Counted from the first letter of the stretch, positions 1-13,276 are shown. The stretch: DNA of 64,000 bases from Aurantimicrobium sp. INA4 (GCF_027924525.1 NZ_AP027040.1:558001-622000); one strand, 5' to 3'. The notes: generated by a model not told the origin, from the sequence alone. Made by a program: numbers and translations.

Positions 1-1776
1 TCCAGTTCCCGTAAATTGCGCATCCAAGTGCTTGCTGTAACACAGGATTGCCTCATCGTCAGTGCGCTGAATGGTGATGTTTCGCAACTGTCCCAGAGCA
101 GGGTGTTCTGCGCGGATGGCGTTCAATTGAGTCAGGTAGGGAGCTAGTGAGGTCCCGGCCTTGTCGATGGCAGCCCAATCGCGGAATTTGTATTCGAACT
201 TTTCGTTGTCGATGTACTCCTCTGCGCCCGGGCGAGCTACAGATTCATAGAGTTCAAACCCTGTGTACACCCCCCACAGTGGTGCAGCTGTTGCCGCGAG
301 CGTGGCGCGAATAGTGAAGGCGGCAGGGCCGCCGAATTGCAAGTATTCGGTGAGAATATCTGGGGTGTTCACAAACAGGTTAGGCCGCATGAAATCTGCG
401 GTGTCATGCGAAATGGAACGGAAGAATTCTTCCAGTTCCCATTTCGTGTTACGCCATGTGAAATAGGAATATGACTGTTGGAATCCCACTTTGGCAAGTG
501 TTTGCATCATGGCTGGGCGAGTAAACGCTTCCGCTAAAAACACAACCTCAGGGTGTTTGGTGTTGACTTCAGAAATCAACCATTCCCAGAAATCGACAGG
601 TTTGGTGTGTGGGTTATCCACCCTGAACGTGGTGATCCCTTTGGAAATCCAGAACAAAACCACCCGCAGCACCTCAGCACGAATGCCTTCGGGATCGTTA
701 TCAAAATTGATGGGGTAGATGTCTTGATACTTCTTTGGTGGGTTTTCTGCGAAGGCAATGCTGCCATCGGGCAAGGTGGTAAACCATTCAGGGTTTGTTT
801 TCACCCACGGGTGATCAGGAGCAGCTTGTAGGGCAAGATCTAATGCAACCTCGAGCCCGTTCTTTTTCGCTTCTTTGAGAAAGAACGCAAAGTCAGAAAA
901 GTCGCCCAAGTCGGGATGGATTGCATCATGGCCGCCGTCTGCAGAACCAATGGCCCACGGAGAGCCTGGGTCACCTGGCTGTGTGACCAAGGTGTTGTTG
1001 GGGCCTTTACGGTTGATAGTGCCGATCGGGTGAATGGGGGGCATGTATAAAACGTTGAAGCCCATTTTGGCCACAGCCGGTAAACGTTTGGCAGCCGTGC
1101 GGAAGGTACCCGACGTCCAGGAGCCATCTGCATTGAGCTTGGCACCCTCGGAGCGAGGGAAGAATTCATACCAGTTAGCAAACCCGGCACGCACGCGCTC
1201 TACATGCAGCGGGTATTCAGCTGAGAAGGTTTCCAAGCTAGAAATGGGGGCGTGCAAAAGCAAAGCATCAACTTCTTCGCCACTAGCTTTTTCAAAACGA
1301 ACCAGAGGGTCAATGGCTGTATCTGCCAATGTGGCTGCAACAGCCGCCAGTTTCTTGCGGTGGGTTACCGTCCTCGAGGGTTCCTTGGAAGCTCGAGTGA
1401 ACAGCTCGGAACCGATGGTGAGCATCAACTCCACATCAATTCCTAGAGGAATCTTCACCTCAGCGTTGTGATGCCATGTTGCATAGTCATCCGAGTAGGC
1501 CTCAACGGTGAAAGTCCACGCACCAGGCTTATCTGGCTGTGCTTGAACAATCCACCTGTCGGTGCCAGGACCTGCAGAGTGCATCTGAATCCTCGAAGAC
1601 TTCCCTTCGGGGTTGCGTAAATGCAGTGCAACACCGATCAGGTCGTGACCTTCACGGAAACATGTTGCACTGAAGGGGACAACTTCCCCGACAAACGCTT
1701 TCGCAGAAAGCCCAGGCACCCCCAGATCAGGGCGAACGTCGAGAATGGGAATGCGGCCGATGGATGAGGGTTCCAT
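1..1776 (-). CDS. glgE: alpha-1,4-glucan:maltose-1-phosphate maltosyltransferase GlgE (3' end cut by window)
   Basis: The minus strand is open from an ATG at 1776 to the window edge, giving 592 residues without the C-terminus; full GlgE proteins are about 650-700 residues. GlgE extends alpha-1,4-glucan chains in the cytoplasm from maltose 1-phosphate. The GH13_3 catalytic triad is visible: nucleophile Asp387 in RVDNPHTKP, acid/base Glu416 in FLAEAFTRP, and Asp473 in VNTPDIL. The spacing of these residues (29 and 86) equals that of Streptomyces GlgE (Asp394, Glu423, Asp480). The N-terminal beta domain (about residues 1-190) precedes the barrel. It lies 36 bases downstream of glgX on the same strand, so co-transcription is possible, although a -10 hexamer six bases before the ATG suggests its own leaderless promoter. 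Confidence 0.95.
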   Translation of the reverse strand, partial: MEPSSIGRIPILDVRPDLGVPGLSAKAFVGEVVPFSATCFREGHDLIGVALHLRNPEGKSSRIQMHSAGPGTDRWIVQAQPDKPGAWTFTVEAYSDDYATWHHNAEVKIPLGIDVELMLTIGSELFTRASKEPSRTVTHRKKLAAVAATLADTAIDPLVRFEKASGEEVDALLLHAPISSLETFSAEYPLHVERVRAGFANWYEFFPRSEGAKLNADGSWTSGTFRTAAKRLPAVAKMGFNVLYMPPIHPIGTINRKGPNNTLVTQPGDPGSPWAIGSADGGHDAIHPDLGDFSDFAFFLKEAKKNGLEVALDLALQAAPDHPWVKTNPEWFTTLPDGSIAFAENPPKKYQDIYPINFDNDPEGIRAEVLRVVLFWISKGITTFRVDNPHTKPVDFWEWLISEVNTKHPEVVFLAEAFTRPAMMQTLAKVGFQQSYSYFTWRNTKWELEEFFRSISHDTADFMRPNLFVNTPDILTEYLQFGGPAAFTIRATLAATAAPLWGVYTGFELYESVARPGAEEYIDNEKFEYKFRDWAAIDKAGTSLAPYLTQLNAIRAEHPALGQLRNITIQRTDDEAILCYSKHLDAQFTGTG

Positions 1777-1782
1777 AATCGA

Positions 1783-1788
1783 AAACTA
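1783..1788 (-). promoter_or_regulatory. putative -10 hexamer of glgE (leaderless)
   Basis: TAGTTT on the minus strand ends six bases before the glgE ATG, which would place the transcription start at the start codon. No good Shine-Dalgarno is present in front of the ATG. Confidence 0.35.
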
Positions 1789-1812
1789 CTCTCTTGCAGT
1801 GTGTTCTGGAAA

Positions 1813-3885
1813 CTACGAGTTTGCAGCGTTAAACAACAAAATGGATGTTCCCGTGAGTTTGAACGTCTCACCGGGGCGCAGCACGCCAGGAACTTCCCGC
1901 GGGGTGTGGTGGGGACTAAACCACAGTGGTTCGTAGAAGAGAACCCCCTCATGTTTGGGGACCACCACAGAAGTGGGTTGTTCTGTTCCATGGATGATCA
2001 TCAAAATACGGTTGAAATCACCAGATTCTGGGGTGCTTGCGGCAACATATTGCAGCGTGCGGTTGTGAGGATCTTCCCAATCCTCCAACTCCATCATTTC
2101 GCCCTGCGTGTTGTACCAATCAACCTGGCTGGCACTGGGAATGCGCTCGCCGAAGACACCAAATTTGGTTGGACGCAGTGCCGGATGTTCCTGGCGCATC
2201 TTTGTCAGATGCTTGGTGGTCGCAAGCATGTCTTGCTGCCACTCTTGCAGTTCCCAGTTCACCCACGTCAAAGGGGAGTCGTGACAATAGGCGTTGTTGT
2301 TACCGTGTTGAGTGCGACCGAATTCGTCACCGGCGGTAATCATGGGGATACCCGCAGACAAAATCAGTGTTCCCATCAAATTACGCATGGTGCGCCGGCG
2401 TGCAGCAATAACATCTGGATTATCTGTGGGGCCTTCAACGCCATGGTTGAAAGAACGATTGTTATCCGTTCCATCACGGTTATCTTCACCGTTACCGATG
2501 TTGTGCTTGTAGTTGTACATCGTCAGATCGTTCAACGTAAAGCCATCATGTGCAGTGATGAAGTTCACCGAGGCGACAGGGCCGCGCCCAGCAGAGAATG
2601 TGTTGCTTGATCCTGCCAGACGGGTGGCGAAACCGCCCACACCGGTGGGAGCAATACCTGTCTCTCGAGCCTGTGCAATATCAGGAAGCCAGAAATTACG
2701 GATGCGATCGCGGTAGCGGTCGTTCCATTCGTGCCAGCCATCTGCAAAGTTTCCGGTCTGCCAGCCGCCTAAGCCAACATCCCACGGCTCCGCGATGAGC
2801 TTGGTCGTGGAGAGCACAGGATCAGTTCGTATTGCCTCGAGCAGTGGGTGGTCTTTTTCGTACTCAGCATCTTTATTGCGACCCAACGTCACAGCAAGGT
2901 CAAAACGGAACCCATCAACGTGAACCTCTTCGGCCCAGTAACGTAGCGAATCAAGAATGAGTTTTTGAACAACAGGCTCAGATGCATTCAACGAGTTTCC
3001 GCACCCTGTGGTGTCGATGTACTCACCATCTGGTGTTTGGCGGTAATAGCTTGCATTGTCTAAACCGCGAAAGCTCAAACGTGGGCCGAATTTACCTTCT
3101 TCTGCGGTGTGGTTGTAGACCACATCAAGAATGACTTCTAAACCAGCAGTGTGAAGGTCTTTGACCATCTGTTTGAATTCACGAAGTACCGCTGATGGTC
3201 CTTCCGTACGAGATTCATGGGTGGCATACGCCTCATGTGGGGTAAAGAAGTTGAGGGTGTTGTAACCCCAGTAGTTGGTCAGGCCCTGTCGAAGTAGGTG
3301 TTCTTCGGATAAAAAAGTGTGCACAGGAAGTAGCTCAACTGCCGTCACGCCAAGCTCGGTGAGGTAGGTCGTCATGGCTTCGTGACCAAGCCCAGCGTAG
3401 GTTCCGCGAAGTTCCAGTGGAACGCCAGGGTGCATCTTGGTCAAACCGCGTACATGGGCCTCATAAATGACTGATTGGTCAAGTGGGGTTTGTGGTTTGG
3501 CTGAATTTTCCCAATCAAAGCTGGTGTCCACCACGACATTGCGCCACTGATTACCAACCTTGCTCAAGCCCTTGGCGTAAGGGTCAATGAGGAGTTCTTC
3601 AACTGAGAAAGAATCTTGGGGGCCAGCAGGACCCCACGCTTGAAGTGAATACTCTGCACCAGAAATGAGCTTGGAGGACGTGGTGCTCCACACCCCGGCT
3701 TTACCCTTTTTCAAGGAGTGGCGTTCAGCAATGTGATTACTGCCGGGAGCCTCATAGATCAGCAGGTCAATTCCCTCAGCATGCGCACTAAAAACCTTGA
3801 GCTCGCCACCGTTTCCGGTTTGGCGCACGCCAAGGTTGTTCAGTGCAGGAGGGATAGTCACTCGAAATAGACTATCCAGATACAT
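1813..3885 (-). CDS. glgX: glycogen debranching enzyme GlgX (isoamylase type)
   Basis: A 690-residue GH13_11 protein that hydrolyses alpha-1,6 branches of glycogen or of limit dextrins. An N-terminal CBM48-like domain (about 1-130) is followed by the barrel: region I VVYNH at 255-259, nucleophile Asp329 in DGFRFDLA, acid/base Glu366 in IAEPWD, and Asp447 in TAHDG. Length fits the family (about 660-720). It is upstream of glgE on the same strand, so the pair joins a debranching step to GlgE-type glucan turnover. The start at 3885 faces the cysteine desulfurase gene across 74 bases. No convincing Shine-Dalgarno precedes it, so the exact start is less certain than the function. Confidence 0.95.
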   Translation of the reverse strand: MYLDSLFRVTIPPALNNLGVRQTGNGGELKVFSAHAEGIDLLIYEAPGSNHIAERHSLKKGKAGVWSTTSSKLISGAEYSLQAWGPAGPQDSFSVEELLIDPYAKGLSKVGNQWRNVVVDTSFDWENSAKPQTPLDQSVIYEAHVRGLTKMHPGVPLELRGTYAGLGHEAMTTYLTELGVTAVELLPVHTFLSEEHLLRQGLTNYWGYNTLNFFTPHEAYATHESRTEGPSAVLREFKQMVKDLHTAGLEVILDVVYNHTAEEGKFGPRLSFRGLDNASYYRQTPDGEYIDTTGCGNSLNASEPVVQKLILDSLRYWAEEVHVDGFRFDLAVTLGRNKDAEYEKDHPLLEAIRTDPVLSTTKLIAEPWDVGLGGWQTGNFADGWHEWNDRYRDRIRNFWLPDIAQARETGIAPTGVGGFATRLAGSSNTFSAGRGPVASVNFITAHDGFTLNDLTMYNYKHNIGNGEDNRDGTDNNRSFNHGVEGPTDNPDVIAARRRTMRNLMGTLILSAGIPMITAGDEFGRTQHGNNNAYCHDSPLTWVNWELQEWQQDMLATTKHLTKMRQEHPALRPTKFGVFGERIPSASQVDWYNTQGEMMELEDWEDPHNRTLQYVAASTPESGDFNRILMIIHGTEQPTSVVVPKHEGVLFYEPLWFSPHHTPREVPGVLRPGETFKLTGTSILLFNAANS

Positions 3886-3959
3886 TGCCAGTATGTTTCG
3901 AACGCGGTGGCCTGGCAGAAAATAGGTTCAACCACAGGTTTAAGGAGAGGAGAACACCC

Positions 3960-5156
3960 ATGGCTTATCTTGACCATGCTGCCTCCACTCCGGTTCGTCC
4001 TGAAGCAGCCAAAGCGTTCATTGATGCTCTTGAACTATCAGGAAACCCATCTTCCGTTCATCGCCACGGACAGGCTGCTCGAGCACTTGTTGAAGACGCC
4101 AGAGAATACTTAGCAACTGTGCTGGGGTGCGAACCTATCGAAATCATCTTCACCTCTGGTGGCACCGAATCCATCAACCTCGCCCTCGTCGGGCTCTTTC
4201 GGGCTTCTGTCGAGAAAGACGCTAAGCGCAACCGAATTATTGTTCCTGAAGCAGAGCACCATGCCACCTTGGACACTGTCTTGTGGCTGCAGGAGCACGA
4301 GAGTGCGGTACTCGAGTGGATTTCCGTTGACAGCTTGGGACGCATTGATGTCACTGAACTTGGAGAGACACTCGAGCGTGCCGGTAGTGCTGTAGCACTG
4401 ATGACCATGTTGTGGGCTAATAACGAGGTGGGCACCATCCAGCCTGCGGCGGATGTTGCCGCGCTCGCCGCACAACACAAGGTTCCTCTCCATATCGATG
4501 CGGTTTCTGCATTTGGTCATATCCCCATCAACTTTGCCCAGCTGCGCGAAGAAACAGGCGCTGAAGGATCAACAGGTCTTGTTGCGATGAGTCTTTCTGG
4601 TCACAAGTTCGGTTCCGTACCTGGTGTTGGTCTCCTCATTGCCAGCAGGCATGCCCAGTTGGAACCCCTCATTCATGGTGGGGGACAGCAGCGTGGTCTG
4701 CGCAGTGGAACTCTAGATGCTCCAGCCATCTCTTCTATGGCCATTGCCGCGTTGAAGACAGATACAGAGTTTCCGGAGCAAACCAAGCGATTGAGCGCAC
4801 TTCGTGATCTGGCTATCGCCAAAATTCAGGAGTTGGTTCCTGAGGCCGTTCTTAGCGGGGATCGAGTCAACCGCCTCGATAACAACGTCAACTTCACTTT
4901 CCCGGGTTGCCAGAGCGATTCTTTACTCTTCTTACTTGATGCCATGGGGGTCTCAGTCTCCACCGGCTCAGCATGCCAGGCGGGCGTAGCACAGCCTTCC
5001 CACGTATTACTAGCAATGGGCTATGACGAAAAGGGAGCTTCTTCTGCTATCCGAGTCTCGCTAGGACACAGCACAACTGAGGAAGAACTTGAAGAATTCT
5101 TCGCAGCACTGCCTGAGGCATATGAGCGTGCACGAAGGGCCGGCACAACTTCCTAG
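3960..5156 (+). CDS. cysteine desulfurase (NifS/IscS family)
   Basis: A 398-residue PLP-dependent class V aminotransferase-fold enzyme that removes sulfur from cysteine for Fe-S clusters and thio-modification of tRNA. Visible: N-terminal LDHAAST, His101 in AEHHAT, Asp180 in HIDAV, PLP lysine Lys216 in SLSGHKFG, and the persulfide cysteine Cys339 in STGSACQAG. The ATG at 3960 follows a strong AAGGAGAGGAG site; an upstream in-frame codon at 3885 would add 25 unrelated residues and is rejected. mnmA starts 44 bases downstream, and MnmA needs persulfide sulfur, so this enzyme is the likely donor. No iscU/sufU is adjacent in the window. Confidence 0.95.
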   Translation: MAYLDHAASTPVRPEAAKAFIDALELSGNPSSVHRHGQAARALVEDAREYLATVLGCEPIEIIFTSGGTESINLALVGLFRASVEKDAKRNRIIVPEAEHHATLDTVLWLQEHESAVLEWISVDSLGRIDVTELGETLERAGSAVALMTMLWANNEVGTIQPAADVAALAAQHKVPLHIDAVSAFGHIPINFAQLREETGAEGSTGLVAMSLSGHKFGSVPGVGLLIASRHAQLEPLIHGGGQQRGLRSGTLDAPAISSMAIAALKTDTEFPEQTKRLSALRDLAIAKIQELVPEAVLSGDRVNRLDNNVNFTFPGCQSDSLLFLLDAMGVSVSTGSACQAGVAQPSHVLLAMGYDEKGASSAIRVSLGHSTTEEELEEFFAALPEAYERARRAGTTS

Positions 5157-5188
5157 GCTTTGGTCAGCTGGGGCACCTGGTCACGGCT

Positions 5189-5194
5189 TAAACT
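5189..5194 (+). promoter_or_regulatory. putative -10 hexamer of mnmA (leaderless)
   Basis: TAAACT lies exactly six bases before the mnmA ATG, and the bases between are T-rich with no Shine-Dalgarno, which predicts transcription starting at the A of the ATG. Confidence 0.5.
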
Positions 5195-5200
5195 TGGTTT

Positions 5201-8457
<3,257 letters not shown>

Positions 8458-8506
8458 ATACTCAATCCCCCGAACTTTCAGGTTCGTTTGTAGTGCACGG
8501 AGAATC

Positions 8507-8806
8507 ATGTCTGACATTTCTGCCGAGCAGGTGCGCCACCTGGCGAACTTGGCTCGTATTGACCTTTCCGACGCGGAAATCGCGACGATGACAACTGAGT
8601 TGGGCCAGATCATGGAAGCTGTGGCTTCTGTGCAGGCTGTTGCCACTCCGGATGTGCCTGCAACCAGCCACCCCATTCCCCTCAAGAACGTCTACCGTCC
8701 CGATGTTGTCGCTGATGTGATTCCTACCGAGAAGGCATTGGCCTCTGCTCCTGAGCACGATGGTTCGCGCTTCAAAGTCTCTGCAATTCTGGGGGAGGAG
8801 CAGTAA
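8507..8806 (+). CDS. gatC: Asp-tRNA(Asn)/Glu-tRNA(Gln) amidotransferase subunit C
   Basis: A 99-residue GatC with the usual N-terminus [19 protein letters not shown] and the C-terminal segment with RPDVV. GatC clamps GatA and GatB together. ACGGAGAA precedes the ATG. gatA follows after two bases and gatB overlaps gatA, giving a complete gatCAB operon, so this organism makes Gln-tRNA(Gln) and/or Asn-tRNA(Asn) by the indirect route. Confidence 0.95.
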   Translation: MSDISAEQVRHLANLARIDLSDAEIATMTTELGQIMEAVASVQAVATPDVPATSHPIPLKNVYRPDVVADVIPTEKALASAPEHDGSRFKVSAILGEEQ

Positions 8807-8808
8807 TA

Positions 8809-10317
8809 ATGTCTGACCTCATTCACAAGACCGCTGCTGAGCTTGCAGAAATGCTCGCAGCGGGAACTACAACTTCTGTTGAAATTACCCAGGCACACCT
8901 CGACCGTATTGCTGAAGTTGATGGCGACCTCAATGCTTTCTTGCACGTCAACGCCGAGGTTTCGTTAGAAGCAGCGAAAGCTTCAGATGCACGTCGTGCT
9001 GCTGGAGCACCGCTGAGTTCTCTCGATGGTGTTCCCATCGCCATCAAGGATGTTCTCGTAACTACCGATATGCCCTCAACCTCGGGTTCCAAGATTCTTG
9101 AAGGGTGGATGTCACCTTATGACGCCACCGTGGTGACCAAGGTCCGTGAAGCAGGGTTGGTGCCTCTGGGTAAGACCAACATGGACGAATTCGCTATGGG
9201 TTCTTCCACGGAGCACTCCGCTTATGGTCCAACACGCAACCCCTGGGATCTGGACCGTATTCCTGGCGGTTCCGGTGGTGGTTCTGCTGCTGCTGTGGCC
9301 GCTTATGAAGCTCCTCTTGCTTTAGGTTCTGACACGGGTGGTTCTATTCGCCAGCCTGCACACATCACGGGAACTGTGGGCGTGAAGCCAACCTACGGTG
9401 GTGTTTCTCGTTACGGTGCTATTGCTTTGGCATCAAGCCTTGATCAGATTGGTCCCGTTACCCGAACCGTAATGGACTCTGCCTTGCTGCACGATGTGAT
9501 CAAGGGTCACGATGTGCATGACAGCACCTCACTGAAGGACGAATGGCCTTCCTTTGTGGAGGCTGTCAAGAATGCCAACGTTGCAGGCCTCAAGATTGGT
9601 GTTATCGAACAGCTCGACGGTGAGGGCTTCCAGTCTGGTGTTCTTGCTCGTTTCCACGATGCTCTGGAACTTCTCAAAGAAAATGGTGCAGAAATTGTTC
9701 CAGTTTCTTTGCCCAGTCTGGAATATGCGGTTGCTGCGTATTACTTGATTCTTCCTGCAGAAGCATCCAGCAACTTGGCCAAGTTTGACTCCGTTCGCTT
9801 TGGTCTGCGTGTAACCCCAGAAGGCGGTGGAACCGTGGAGCAGGTGATGTCTGCAACCCGTGAAGCTGGTTTCGGTGCTGAAGTAAAGCGACGGATCATC
9901 TTGGGTACGTATGCACTTTCCGCTGGGTACTACGACGCCTACTATGGCTCTGCTCAGAAGGTGCGCACGCTCGTGCAACGTGACTTTGCTGATGCCTTCA
10001 GCAAGGTTGATGTCTTGGCTTCACCCACAGCACCCACCACGGCGTGGAAGCTTGGCGAACAGCTCGACGACCCCGTTGCAATGTGGCGCGGAGATGTTGC
10101 AACCATTCCTGCCAACATGGCTGGTATTCCTGGCATCAGTATTCCTGCTGGTCTCGCAGACGAAGACGGATTGCCAGTCGGCATCCAGTTCCTCGCCCCG
10201 GCTCGTGAAGATGCACGCCTCTACAACGTCGGTGCCGCACTCGAAGCTCTGCTGGAGCAGAAGTGGGGTCACACGTTGATCAGCCAAGCACCAGAACTCA
10301 AGGGAGGGGCGCTCTAA
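8809..10317 (+). CDS. gatA: Asp-tRNA(Asn)/Glu-tRNA(Gln) amidotransferase subunit A
   Basis: A 502-residue amidase-signature protein that releases ammonia from glutamine. The Ser-cisSer-Lys triad is at Lys80 (VPIAIKD), Ser155 (PGGSGGGSA) and Ser179 ([10 protein letters not shown]), the same numbering as in characterised GatA. GGAGGAG lies upstream, inside the gatC end. The stop TAA shares its last A with the gatB start (TAATG). Confidence 0.97.
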   Translation: MSDLIHKTAAELAEMLAAGTTTSVEITQAHLDRIAEVDGDLNAFLHVNAEVSLEAAKASDARRAAGAPLSSLDGVPIAIKDVLVTTDMPSTSGSKILEGWMSPYDATVVTKVREAGLVPLGKTNMDEFAMGSSTEHSAYGPTRNPWDLDRIPGGSGGGSAAAVAAYEAPLALGSDTGGSIRQPAHITGTVGVKPTYGGVSRYGAIALASSLDQIGPVTRTVMDSALLHDVIKGHDVHDSTSLKDEWPSFVEAVKNANVAGLKIGVIEQLDGEGFQSGVLARFHDALELLKENGAEIVPVSLPSLEYAVAAYYLILPAEASSNLAKFDSVRFGLRVTPEGGGTVEQVMSATREAGFGAEVKRRIILGTYALSAGYYDAYYGSAQKVRTLVQRDFADAFSKVDVLASPTAPTTAWKLGEQLDDPVAMWRGDVATIPANMAGIPGISIPAGLADEDGLPVGIQFLAPAREDARLYNVGAALEALLEQKWGHTLISQAPELKGGAL

Positions 10318-11816
10318 TGGCTCAGGCAAAGCTCATGGACTATGACAAGGCGCTCGAACTGTTCGAGCCCGTCCTCGGTTTTGAAGTTCACGTTGAACTC
10401 TCGACAAAGACCAAGATGTTCTCGGCAGCACCCAACAACTTTGGTAGCGAACCCAACACAAACATCACCCCTACCTGTTTAGGTTTGCCAGGTTCACTTC
10501 CTGTTGTTAACGAAGAAGCAGTTCGCTACTCCATTAGCTTGGGCCTTGCACTGGGCTGCGAGATTGCAGAATCTTCGTCCTTTGCTCGAAAGAACTACTT
10601 CTATCCTGACCTGGCGAAGAACTACCAGATTTCACAATATGACGAGCCGATTGCCTTGAACGGAAACGTGGAAGTTGAACTTCCCAACGGCCGCATAATC
10701 AATGTCGATATTGAACGTGCCCACATGGAAGAGGATGCTGGCAAGCTCACCCACGTTGGTGGCTCCACAGGCCGTATTCAAGGCGCTGAATATTCGTTGG
10801 TTGACTACAACCGTGCTGGTGTCCCCCTGGTGGAGATAGTGACCCGCATGATTGAGGGCGCAGAACATGACGCACCTGAATTAGCCAAGGCCTATGTTGC
10901 AACTATTCGTGACATTGTGATTGCTCTGGGAATTTCTGACGCCAAGATGGAACGCGGAAACCTGCGGTGTGATGCCAACGTTTCTTTGCGTCCTCGTGGT
11001 TCAAACAAGCTCGGTACTCGCACCGAAACCAAGAACGTCAACTCACTGCGTTCGGTAGAGCGTGCTGTGCGCTACGAAATTCAGCGCCAGGCGCAAATCT
11101 TGGCTGATGGTGGAACCATCATCCAAGAAACACGCCACTGGCACGAAGACACTGGTGCAACCAGCGCCGGTCGCCCCAAGTCAGATGCTGATGATTACCG
11201 TTATTTCCCCGAGCCAGATCTACTGCCGGTCGTGCCAGATCCTGCGTTGATTGAAGAATTGCGTGCAGCGCTTCCAGAGAAGCCAGCTGAACGTCGTCGT
11301 CGCCTCAAAGCAGAGTGGGGCTTTACTGACCTTGAATTCCAAGACGTGGTGAACTCTGGCCTCCTCAATGAGGTTTCTGAAACTGTTGCTGCAGGTGCGT
11401 CAGCTCAGGCGGCACGTAAGTGGTGGACCGGTGAAATTGCTCGCCTGTCTAACGCTGCCGGCGAAGAGGGAATCGACATCACACCTACACAGGTTGCCGA
11501 ACTGCAACAGCTCGTTGATGAAGGAACCCTCAACGACCGTTTGGCACGGCAAGTTCTTGAAGCTGTAGCAGCTGGTGAAGGCTCTCCTCGCGACATCGTG
11601 GAAGCTAAGGGTCTTGCTGTTGTGAGTGATGATGGCGCTTTGATCGCCGCTATCGACGAAGCACTTTCCGCTCAGCCGGATGTCCTTGAAAAGATCAAGG
11701 ATGGCAAGGTTCAAGCTGCCGGTGCGGTTATCGGTGCAGTGATGAAGGCGATGCAGGGTAAAGCAGACGCGGCTCGCGTTCGTGAACTCGTGCTTGAACG
11801 GGCCGAAGCGCTCTAA
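10317..11816 (+). CDS. gatB: Asp-tRNA(Asn)/Glu-tRNA(Gln) amidotransferase subunit B
   Basis: A 499-residue kinase/amidotransferase subunit that activates the misacylated tRNA with ATP and uses ammonia channelled from GatA. Visible: [16 protein letters not shown] near the N-terminus, [10 protein letters not shown], the [14 protein letters not shown] segment near residue 220, and a C-terminal YqeY-like tail domain. The ATG at 10317 overlaps the gatA stop by one base and follows GGGAGGGG; an earlier in-frame start at 10263 inside gatA is rejected. Confidence 0.97.
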   Translation: MAQAKLMDYDKALELFEPVLGFEVHVELSTKTKMFSAAPNNFGSEPNTNITPTCLGLPGSLPVVNEEAVRYSISLGLALGCEIAESSSFARKNYFYPDLAKNYQISQYDEPIALNGNVEVELPNGRIINVDIERAHMEEDAGKLTHVGGSTGRIQGAEYSLVDYNRAGVPLVEIVTRMIEGAEHDAPELAKAYVATIRDIVIALGISDAKMERGNLRCDANVSLRPRGSNKLGTRTETKNVNSLRSVERAVRYEIQRQAQILADGGTIIQETRHWHEDTGATSAGRPKSDADDYRYFPEPDLLPVVPDPALIEELRAALPEKPAERRRRLKAEWGFTDLEFQDVVNSGLLNEVSETVAAGASAQAARKWWTGEIARLSNAAGEEGIDITPTQVAELQQLVDEGTLNDRLARQVLEAVAAGEGSPRDIVEAKGLAVVSDDGALIAAIDEALSAQPDVLEKIKDGKVQAAGAVIGAVMKAMQGKADAARVRELVLERAEAL

Positions 11817-11831
11817 ACTAAATGTGTGGTT

Positions 11832-11847
11832 GGCGTGAGCTCACGCC
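11832..11847. repeat. 16-bp perfect palindrome upstream of the small membrane gene and dinB
   Basis: GGCGTGAGCTCACGCC is identical to its own reverse complement, with no loop, which suits a dimeric regulator site better than a hairpin. It lies between gatB and the 54-aa gene. A TAAACT hexamer at 11814-11819, overlapping the gatB stop, could be the -10 of a promoter just upstream. Confidence 0.4.
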
Positions 11848-11866
11848 CTGATATGAAGGAGCTTCC

Positions 11867-12031
11867 ATGCGAGTTCTCTTGTTTATCGTCGTGATGGCAC
11901 TTTCTGTTGGCTCCTGCTGGACCATGGGACAGGCATTCGCATACCCCGAATACGGCGCTTGGATTTTCGCAGCTGGGGTTCTCGGTGCAACCCTTGCATT
12001 CGGTCTCGCTTCTAGGTGGAACCGCGCCTAA
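11867..12031 (+). CDS. 54-residue small membrane protein
   Basis: The ATG follows GAAGGAGC with good spacing. The translation begins MRVLLFIVVMALSVGS, contains a second hydrophobic stretch IFAAGVLGATLAFGLA, and ends in SRWNRA: two short membrane helices with a positive C-terminus. The competing dinB-frame reading of this stretch has no hydrophobic order and no Shine-Dalgarno. The 3' end overlaps the probable dinB start by about 47 bases. I do not recognise the family; a membrane role is inferred from hydrophobicity only. Confidence 0.6.
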   Translation: MRVLLFIVVMALSVGSCWTMGQAFAYPEYGAWIFAAGVLGATLAFGLASRWNRA

Positions 12032-13214
12032 CATTCTTCATATCGACATGGACGCGTTCTTCGCGTCCGTGGAGGTATTGGATCGACCTGAGGTTGCCGG
12101 CAAGCCGGCAGTTGTTGCACACGATTCACCACGATCAGTTGTCACGAGTGCAACCTATGAAGCTAGGGCTTTAGGTATCCGTTCAGCGATGCCGTTGGTC
12201 AGCGCCAAGAGGTTATGTCCTGATGTCATTGTTCTTGAACCCCATTTTGAGAAGTATCGGGCGTATTCCAAGAAAGTGATGTCTATCTTTCATGACTTCA
12301 CTCCCGTCGTTGAACAGCTTTCTATCGACGAAGCATTTTTGGATGTCTCTGGTGCACAGAAAATTTTTGGCACACCAGAACAGATTGCCCAGCAAATAAA
12401 GGATCGCGTTCGTGACGAGACGGGATTGCCCTGCTCTGTGGGAGTAGCAAGTACAAAGTTTGTCGCAAAGCTGGCCTCAACAAAGTCAAAACCTAACGGC
12501 TTGCTTGTTATTCCCGATGATGAAACGTTGGCATTTTTACACCCCCTTCCCATTGAAGCCATCTGGGGTGTGGGAAAGAAAACTGCTGAGGTGTTACACA
12601 AGCGTGGGTTGCACACGGTTGCAGATATTGCCCAGTCGCCACCAGCAAGTTTGATTTCAGCTCTAGGCCAGGCCGCGGGGACTCAGCTGTTTGAATTGTC
12701 TTGGGCGCGGGACCCGCGCCCTGTGACAACGCAACGGGCAGAGAAAAGCATTGGCAAAGAACACACCTTCAACGAGGACGTCACGGACGCTGAGAAGCTC
12801 AAAGCCACACTGTTGTTCCAAGCCGACCATGTTGGAGCCCAGCTTCGCAAAGCGCAGCTCGAGGCTCGAACAATCGGCTTGAAGGTCACGTTCTCAGACT
12901 TTGAATCGCTCACTCGCAGTCGCACACTCCCAGAAGCCACGAGTGTGGGACGCGAAATACACAAAGTGGTGTGTGAACTTCTCGACGAGCTCAAAACCGG
13001 CGGCAGAGCGATACGTCTCATCGGTGTTCGCGCCGAATCCTTGGTGGATGCAGGTACGCAACAACTCTCGTTGTGGGGCGACGAGGGGGACGCCTGGAAA
13101 GAAGCAGAGATTGTGATGGATCAGGTGGGAGAAAAGTTTGGTCCCGATAGTGTTCGTCCTGCCTCGTTCTTGCGTAAGATTGAACCAACACGGGAGTCCG
13201 GTACACCGGGCTGA
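11985..13214 (+). CDS. dinB: DNA polymerase IV (DinB, Y family)
   Basis: A lesion-bypass polymerase. Conserved order: HIDMDAFFASVE (metal-binding Asp), PAVVAHD, a YEARALGIRSAMP segment, YSIDEA-type motif as LSIDEAFLDVSG, SVGVASTKFVAKLAS, and the little-finger domain. The start is uncertain: homology begins near PNILHIDMD at about 12024. A GTG at 11985 with an upstream GGGG, or a TTG at 11994, are the nearest in-frame candidates; the ATG at 11907 is unlikely because it would overlap most of the small membrane gene. The stop TGA is inside the TPP riboswitch. No LexA box is seen nearby. Confidence 0.92.
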   Translation: MQPLHSVSLLGGTAPNILHIDMDAFFASVEVLDRPEVAGKPAVVAHDSPRSVVTSATYEARALGIRSAMPLVSAKRLCPDVIVLEPHFEKYRAYSKKVMSIFHDFTPVVEQLSIDEAFLDVSGAQKIFGTPEQIAQQIKDRVRDETGLPCSVGVASTKFVAKLASTKSKPNGLLVIPDDETLAFLHPLPIEAIWGVGKKTAEVLHKRGLHTVADIAQSPPASLISALGQAAGTQLFELSWARDPRPVTTQRAEKSIGKEHTFNEDVTDAEKLKATLLFQADHVGAQLRKAQLEARTIGLKVTFSDFESLTRSRTLPEATSVGREIHKVVCELLDELKTGGRAIRLIGVRAESLVDAGTQQLSLWGDEGDAWKEAEIVMDQVGEKFGPDSVRPASFLRKIEPTRESGTPG

Positions 13215-13276
13215 GAGGAAAGTTTCGTAACTTTCGACCGTCGAACCTGATCTGGATCATGCCAGCGCAGGGAGGC
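13188..13276 (+). promoter_or_regulatory. TPP riboswitch (THI element) aptamer
   Basis: The two invariant blocks are present: CTGAGAGG at 13211-13218 (pyrimidine-sensor side) and ACCTGATCTGGATCATGCCAGCGCAGGGA around 13246-13273. A variable arm (AAAGTTTCGTAACTTT) lies between. The aptamer binds thiamine pyrophosphate and controls the ykoEDC transporter downstream. Its 5' side covers the last codons and stop of dinB. Confidence 0.95.

Noticed and set aside
1034-1471. 145-codon plus-strand frame at the left edge
   Set aside because: Antisense to glgE, which is real but runs off the window and so has no stop here.
1801-2610. 269-codon plus-strand frame opposite glgX
   Set aside because: Antisense shadow; glgX catalytic motifs are intact on the minus strand across the same bases.
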